From DATGHS01 sp035307785 (GTDB lineage: Bacteria; Planctomycetota; Planctomycetia; Gemmatales; Gemmataceae): DNA of 25,875 nucleotides. Position numbers and translations under genes: made by a program. The stretch covers positions 1 to 25,875 of the forward strand of contig DATGHS010000365.1 of assembly GCA_035307785.1 (NCBI GenBank). Direction: 5' to 3'. Shown one piece after another: positions 22,703 through 25,875 of this stretch. Below the pieces are notes generated by a model. It was not told the DNA's origin. It searched no databases and saw only the letters and a list, made by a program, of their open reading frames with translations. Numbering within the stretch: the first letter of the stretch is position 1; each line of letters starts with the position of its first letter.

Positions 22703-23629
22703 TTACTTCGATCGCGCCGCCTTACCATTCACCCCGCGTTTCCGGTGGGCATGAAATGAATTGGTGCTCGCTGCTGGGTTCCCCAGCCGAATCGCTCCCG
22801 CTTGAATGCGCTCGAACGCCGATTGCGCGATCGCGCTGCTGAACTCGATGCCGATGGAGCGGCGGTTCAAGGAGCGGGCCATCGTGCATGTCGTGCCGCT
22901 GCCGAGGAACGGATCGAGCACCAGGTCGCCCTCGTTCGAGCAAGCCTGGATGACGCGCGCCAGGTACACTTCGGGAATCTGGTTCTGGTGGTTTTTGCGG
23001 CGCTCTTTGTTATTTCCCTGAATCCGGCCCCAGTTCAGCCCGTACCACACGTCGAGCGGCACCCGCATGCCGGGCTCTTTTTGCTTGGTCGTGCGCGTTC
23101 GGACATCGTCGTAAATCGCGGCTCGGTCCGAAGGTTCCAAAATTGCCGTCGGATTCCAGGTCCTCTGCTCCCGGCTGCGGGCGAAATACAATGCATGCAC
23201 CTTCGAGACAATGAAATTGCCCATCCGGTGCTGGCCGAAGCGAAAATGCCAGATGCACCAGTTCATCATTACGAGGCCGCGTTGCTTTAGATGCACAACG
23301 ATTTCGGCCGCCGTATCGTCTGGAATATTGACCCAGAAGGAGCCCTTGTCTGACAGGACCCGCAAGCAGCCATCGAGCCAATCGTGGGTGAACGAAACGT
23401 ATTCCTCGCGCGGCCGGTCGTCGTTCCAGTCGCCGTAGGGAACGTCCCAGTTGAACGGCGGGTCAGCGAAGATGAGGTCCACGCTGCGCTCGGGCAGCGC
23501 ATTCAGCACGGCCCGGCAATCGCCGACGTAGATTTCCGTGGTCGGGCTGTCTAAGCGAAAGGCAGGCTCTGGCATGGGGCTCTCGGGTTCATCACGGCGG
23601 CCGCGGGTGCGGCGACCCATAGGCATCAT
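22703..23629 (-). CDS. Site-specific DNA methyltransferase, beta class (N6-adenine or N4-cytosine)
   Basis: A 308-residue enzyme that would transfer a methyl group from S-adenosylmethionine to an exocyclic amino group in DNA. The catalytic motif IV is DPPFNW (residues 56-61) and the cofactor motif I is DPFLGSGTT (239-247). Catalytic-before-cofactor order marks the beta class, like CcrM/HinfI enzymes. Between them lie WYGLNWGRIQGNNKERRKNH and QIPEVYLARVI, also typical. The C-terminus is basic (HRKRGVNGKAARSK), suited to DNA contact. No restriction enzyme or specificity subunit is adjacent, so it appears solitary. The ATG at 23629 gives an Arg-rich opening (GRRTRGRRDEP); the ATG at 23575 (MPEPAFRLD) is a plausible alternative start. 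Confidence 0.85.
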   Translation of the reverse strand: MMPMGRRTRGRRDEPESPMPEPAFRLDSPTTEIYVGDCRAVLNALPERSVDLIFADPPFNWDVPYGDWNDDRPREEYVSFTHDWLDGCLRVLSDKGSFWVNIPDDTAAEIVVHLKQRGLVMMNWCIWHFRFGQHRMGNFIVSKVHALYFARSREQRTWNPTAILEPSDRAAIYDDVRTRTTKQKEPGMRVPLDVWYGLNWGRIQGNNKERRKNHQNQIPEVYLARVIQACSNEGDLVLDPFLGSGTTCTMARSLNRRSIGIEFSSAIAQSAFERIQAGAIRLGNPAASTNSFHAHRKRGVNGKAARSK

Positions 23630-23648
23630 GTTACAGAGTAGCTCGGCT

Positions 23649-23706
23649 CGTAGAACAGAATTTATTCCGTTCGACGAATTGGGAACGGAATGAATTCCGT
23701 TCTACG
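23649..23706. repeat. 58-bp palindromic repeat overlapping a start codon
   Basis: The left arm (23649-23672, starting CGTAGAACAGAATTT) and right arm (23683-23706, ending AATTCCGTTCTACG) pair over 24 bases with two mismatches around a 10-base loop. The right arm contains the ATG at 23690 and the first codons of the next gene on the plus strand. Confidence 0.75.
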
Positions 23707-24304
23707 TTTCTGTTCATTTGGAGTTGTAGTTATGGCATTCGCGTTTGCCTTGTCCGCGTTCCTGCTGGCAGCTGATCCGAAAGCTGCGCCCGAAGTGAAG
23801 TTCACGCTGCCGGAAGATGCCGGTTTCCCGGCACCGAAGAAATTGGTGCTCGTGAAGGCCGGTACACCTGGGCCAGGGCAAGCAAAGCACCAGGCCGTGT
23901 TGGAAATCCCTACGCTCGGCAAACCGGTCAAGTTGCTGCCGGACGCCGGGCCATTTGATGTCTGGTGGGTGCCAAAGCACGACGGTATGGCCACGAAAAT
24001 ACTGGCCAAGGAATCGTTTAAAACGGGAATCCGCGAGATCGGTTTGCTGGAAATTGTCGGCGGCGTTCGCGTTCGCGGCGACAATCGCGCCCGGCCGCAA
24101 TTGCTGGCGCTCGCCGAGCCAAATGCGCCGGGGCCGGATGACGAAGGCTACATGCCACTGGCAACCTGCAAAAAGTTCAAGCAGGAAATGATTGTTCCTG
24201 CCGGCTTCTATGCGCTCTGGTTCCGCGGCGGCAACAGCGCCCGAGCGGAGAAGCTTGAAAGCAGGCTCAAGGTTCTTGCGGGGAAGATTGTGGAGGTGGA
24301 CTGA
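23690..24304 (+). CDS. Small secreted protein of unknown function
   Basis: A 204-residue protein with an N-terminal signal peptide (RFCSFGVVVMAFAFALSAF, then LLAADPK, cut near the last Ala pair). The mature part is strand-rich, with EVKFTLPEDAGFPAPKKLVL near its start, GPFDVWWVPKHDGMATKIL in the middle, and an Arg/Lys-rich end. I do not recognise a family. The ATG at 23690 lies inside a palindromic repeat, which would supply residues 1-5 (MNSVL). The ATG at 23732 (residue 15) has GGAG at a good distance but leaves a short signal without a positive charge. I give the longer start with doubt. Confidence 0.65.
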   Translation: MNSVLRFCSFGVVVMAFAFALSAFLLAADPKAAPEVKFTLPEDAGFPAPKKLVLVKAGTPGPGQAKHQAVLEIPTLGKPVKLLPDAGPFDVWWVPKHDGMATKILAKESFKTGIREIGLLEIVGGVRVRGDNRARPQLLALAEPNAPGPDDEGYMPLATCKKFKQEMIVPAGFYALWFRGGNSARAEKLESRLKVLAGKIVEVD

Positions 24305-24309
24305 CCTTT

Positions 24310-24369
24310 GGTTTGTAGTGACCGCCTTTAGGCGGTCCTCGCGACCCGCAAAGCGGGTCCGTACAAACC
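24310..24369. terminator. Three-stem (clover-like) repeat between convergent genes
   Basis: An outer stem GGTTTGTA (24310-24317) / TACAAACC (24362-24369) encloses two hairpins, GACCGCCTTTAGGCGGTC (24320-24337) and GACCCGCAAAGCGGGTC (24343-24359). It fills the 66-base gap between the stops of two convergent genes and probably ends both transcripts. Its core resembles the repeat at 15146-15207. Confidence 0.7.
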
Positions 24370-24370
24370 A

Positions 24371-25875
24371 TTACCGCGTGATCGTCGTGCTTTCTTCCAC
24401 GATCAATGGCCCGGAGGTCAAATGTTCGGCGGAAGTTAGCTCGGCATGGAAGACCGCGTTGCCGTCGCCCGCCGCTTTCATGGTGATGAGGATGCGTTGG
24501 GCATCCCTCGGCTTCACCGTCAGATTTGCAAAGTTGAGATCGTTGTTGCTTGCCGTCGCTGGCGGGTTCGAATGATCGGGGCTGAGCAGAATCAGCGGAT
24601 AGTTGACCTTCAGATTCACATTCTTGGCTTCCACGTTGCCGGTGTTCTCGATGGTCACGGTGTACGTGACCTTTTCGCCCACGGTGACGGGATTGTTCGA
24701 TGCATCCACGCGCATGCGCAGGGCTACGGCGCCCTGGAAATCGGTGCCGACGTTCGCTCGGCCGGTGGCGCCCTTGCCGAGCGCTTCGGCAATCAGTTCG
24801 ATTTTGCCCGGGGTCGTCGTGGAAACGGATACGGCAAACAATTTCGATGCACCCGCCGGCAAGCTCGCCACCATCCACTGCAGCTCGCCTTTGAACTTTT
24901 CCGCCCCTTGGGTGGCCCGCACTACCGTGATGTTTTGCGGCAACTGGAATTTCACGGCGACGTTACTAAGCGGAATCGTGCCGGTATTTCGCACCGAGAT
25001 CTGATACGAAGCCGGTTGCTGAAGGTAACTTTTCTCTGGCCCGGTCATAGTCACATCGAGCAACGCGCTGCCGACGACCACGGTCCAGCTCGATTTCACC
25101 TCCGCCAGCGCATCGGCCTTGGCGATGATGCGGCCCGTGAAGGTGCCCTTCTTCTTGGCGAAAATCGTGTAAGTGAATTCCTGCTTTTTGCCCGGCTGCA
25201 GGCTCTCGATCTTCCAGGGCCGCTCGCGCTGGCTGCCGGCGTTGTTCCCTTCGTGATCGAGTCCTTCGTCTAGCTGTTCGGTAATAACGATGTTTTTGAC
25301 TTCGACCACGCCGGTGTTCTCGACCACCAGCCGGCAGGTCATCGCGTCGTTTTCATGCGTATGGGTGGGGCCGAAATGCTGCACGTGCAGTTGCGGCCGC
25401 TGGAGCTTCGTCGTCACCTGCTCGCCGTGCTCGAACTGCACGCGGGCGACGTTGTTCACGTCGCCGTCGCCGCTGGGTCGGAGCACAAGTTTGATTTCCT
25501 TGCGCGTGCCGCCGGCTATCGACCCGAGTTGCCAGCGCAGCATGGGCGCGGCCTTGTCCTCCGGCTGCGGATCGGCGCTCACGAAAGTGGCATTCTTCGG
25601 CAGAGCATTGGTGACCAGCACGTGATGGGCCGGCGCCGATGACGTATTTTCGACCACGAGCTTGTATTCGATGTCCTTGCCCAGCGCAATGCTGGCCGGG
25701 GCGCGCACGTGAACGGAAACCACCGGCGGCGGCGGGTCATTGCTTGGCCGAGTGGGCGTGACCGGTCGCGGGAAGGGCGCCGGCGCCGTATTCTGCGCGC
25801 CGGGATAGGGCACACCGGAGTTCGGCACCCTGGGCAAGGGCGTGCTGGGGGCTTCCCTCGGGTTGGCCAGCGGCG
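24371..25875 (-). CDS. DUF11-repeat protein, C-terminal part (runs past the right edge)
   Basis: The frame is open from the right edge to the stop at 24371 (501 codons); the true start lies outside the window. A Pro-rich stretch (PAPFPRPVTPTRPSNDPPPP) is followed by four tandem immunoglobulin-like DUF11 units. Each has a 'G..v.Y.l.v.NtG...a.nV.v...lP.g...' pattern; examples are KDIEYKLVVENTSSAPAHHV, CRLVVENTGVVEVKNIVITE, YQISVRNTGTIPLSNVAVKF and TYTVTIENTGNVEAKNVNLK. Such repeats occur in large exported surface proteins and probably act as spacers or adhesive modules. The chain ends after the last unit with no sorting signal or membrane segment. The repeat at 24310-24369 lies directly after its stop. 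Confidence 0.85.
   Translation of the reverse strand, partial: PLANPREAPSTPLPRVPNSGVPYPGAQNTAPAPFPRPVTPTRPSNDPPPPVVSVHVRAPASIALGKDIEYKLVVENTSSAPAHHVLVTNALPKNATFVSADPQPEDKAAPMLRWQLGSIAGGTRKEIKLVLRPSGDGDVNNVARVQFEHGEQVTTKLQRPQLHVQHFGPTHTHENDAMTCRLVVENTGVVEVKNIVITEQLDEGLDHEGNNAGSQRERPWKIESLQPGKKQEFTYTIFAKKKGTFTGRIIAKADALAEVKSSWTVVVGSALLDVTMTGPEKSYLQQPASYQISVRNTGTIPLSNVAVKFQLPQNITVVRATQGAEKFKGELQWMVASLPAGASKLFAVSVSTTTPGKIELIAEALGKGATGRANVGTDFQGAVALRMRVDASNNPVTVGEKVTYTVTIENTGNVEAKNVNLKVNYPLILLSPDHSNPPATASNNDLNFANLTVKPRDAQRILITMKAAGDGNAVFHAELTSAEHLTSGPLIVEESTTITR

Noticed and set aside
1..25875. tRNA, rRNA or riboswitch genes
   Set aside because: I looked for cloverleaf-like segments with a CCA-proximal stem and TTCGA loop and for known riboswitch cores and recognised none; a covariance-model scan would be decisive.

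Overview
The window reads as a piece of a planctomycete (Planctomycetota) chromosome. The DNA is GC-rich. Many proteins are large and exported: a PQQ-type beta-propeller, a WD40 propeller, DUF11 repeats, and a Tat-exported sugar-isomerase-fold protein. A metal-type KdsA is present, Shine-Dalgarno use is uneven with some GTG/TTG starts, and the intergenic gaps are full of unrelated palindromic repeats. A GAP1/double-GTPase operon also fits multicellular-type bacteria such as planctomycetes. The lineage is inferred; no rRNA or tRNA gene was recognised.

Left part (1-6155): the 5' end of a PQQ-like secreted protein (minus), a repeat-rich gap, a two-CBS-domain protein, and an isolated Imm1-like immunity protein. 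After an AT-richer gap comes a plus-strand pair, kdsA (KDO-8-P synthase) overlapping a lipoprotein with a degenerate transglutaminase-like fold. A Phd/YefM-type antitoxin follows with a frameshifted PIN toxin, then an HD-domain phosphohydrolase.

Middle (6169-15723): the most interesting block is a three-gene minus-strand operon. Its first gene is a zinc-ribbon double-GTPase (DO-GTPase2-like). The second is a GAP1-type GTPase-associated protein with a membrane anchor and coiled coils, joined to the first by a 4-bp ATGA overlap. The third is an alpha-helical protein with a C-terminal membrane anchor. Together they look like a membrane-tethered NTP-dependent signalling or conflict system. Upstream lie a 974-residue secreted protein with a predicted TIM-barrel-like core and jelly-roll domain, a divergent small Sm-like protein, a secreted seven-bladed WD40 protein, and a small Lys/His-rich secreted protein.

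Right part (15724-25875): a repeat-rich gap, a Tat-exported sugar phosphate isomerase/epimerase-fold protein, and a 921-residue U32/RlhA-like protein with two palindromic repeats carried in its reading frame. Then come a fused membrane/spermidine-synthase-like protein, a solitary beta-class DNA methyltransferase, a small secreted protein whose first codons lie in a palindromic repeat, and a DUF11-repeat protein running off the right edge.

The genes are mostly separate housekeeping or surface functions. The clear functional groups are kdsA plus lipoprotein, the antitoxin/broken toxin pair, and the GTPase/GAP1/tail-anchored operon.
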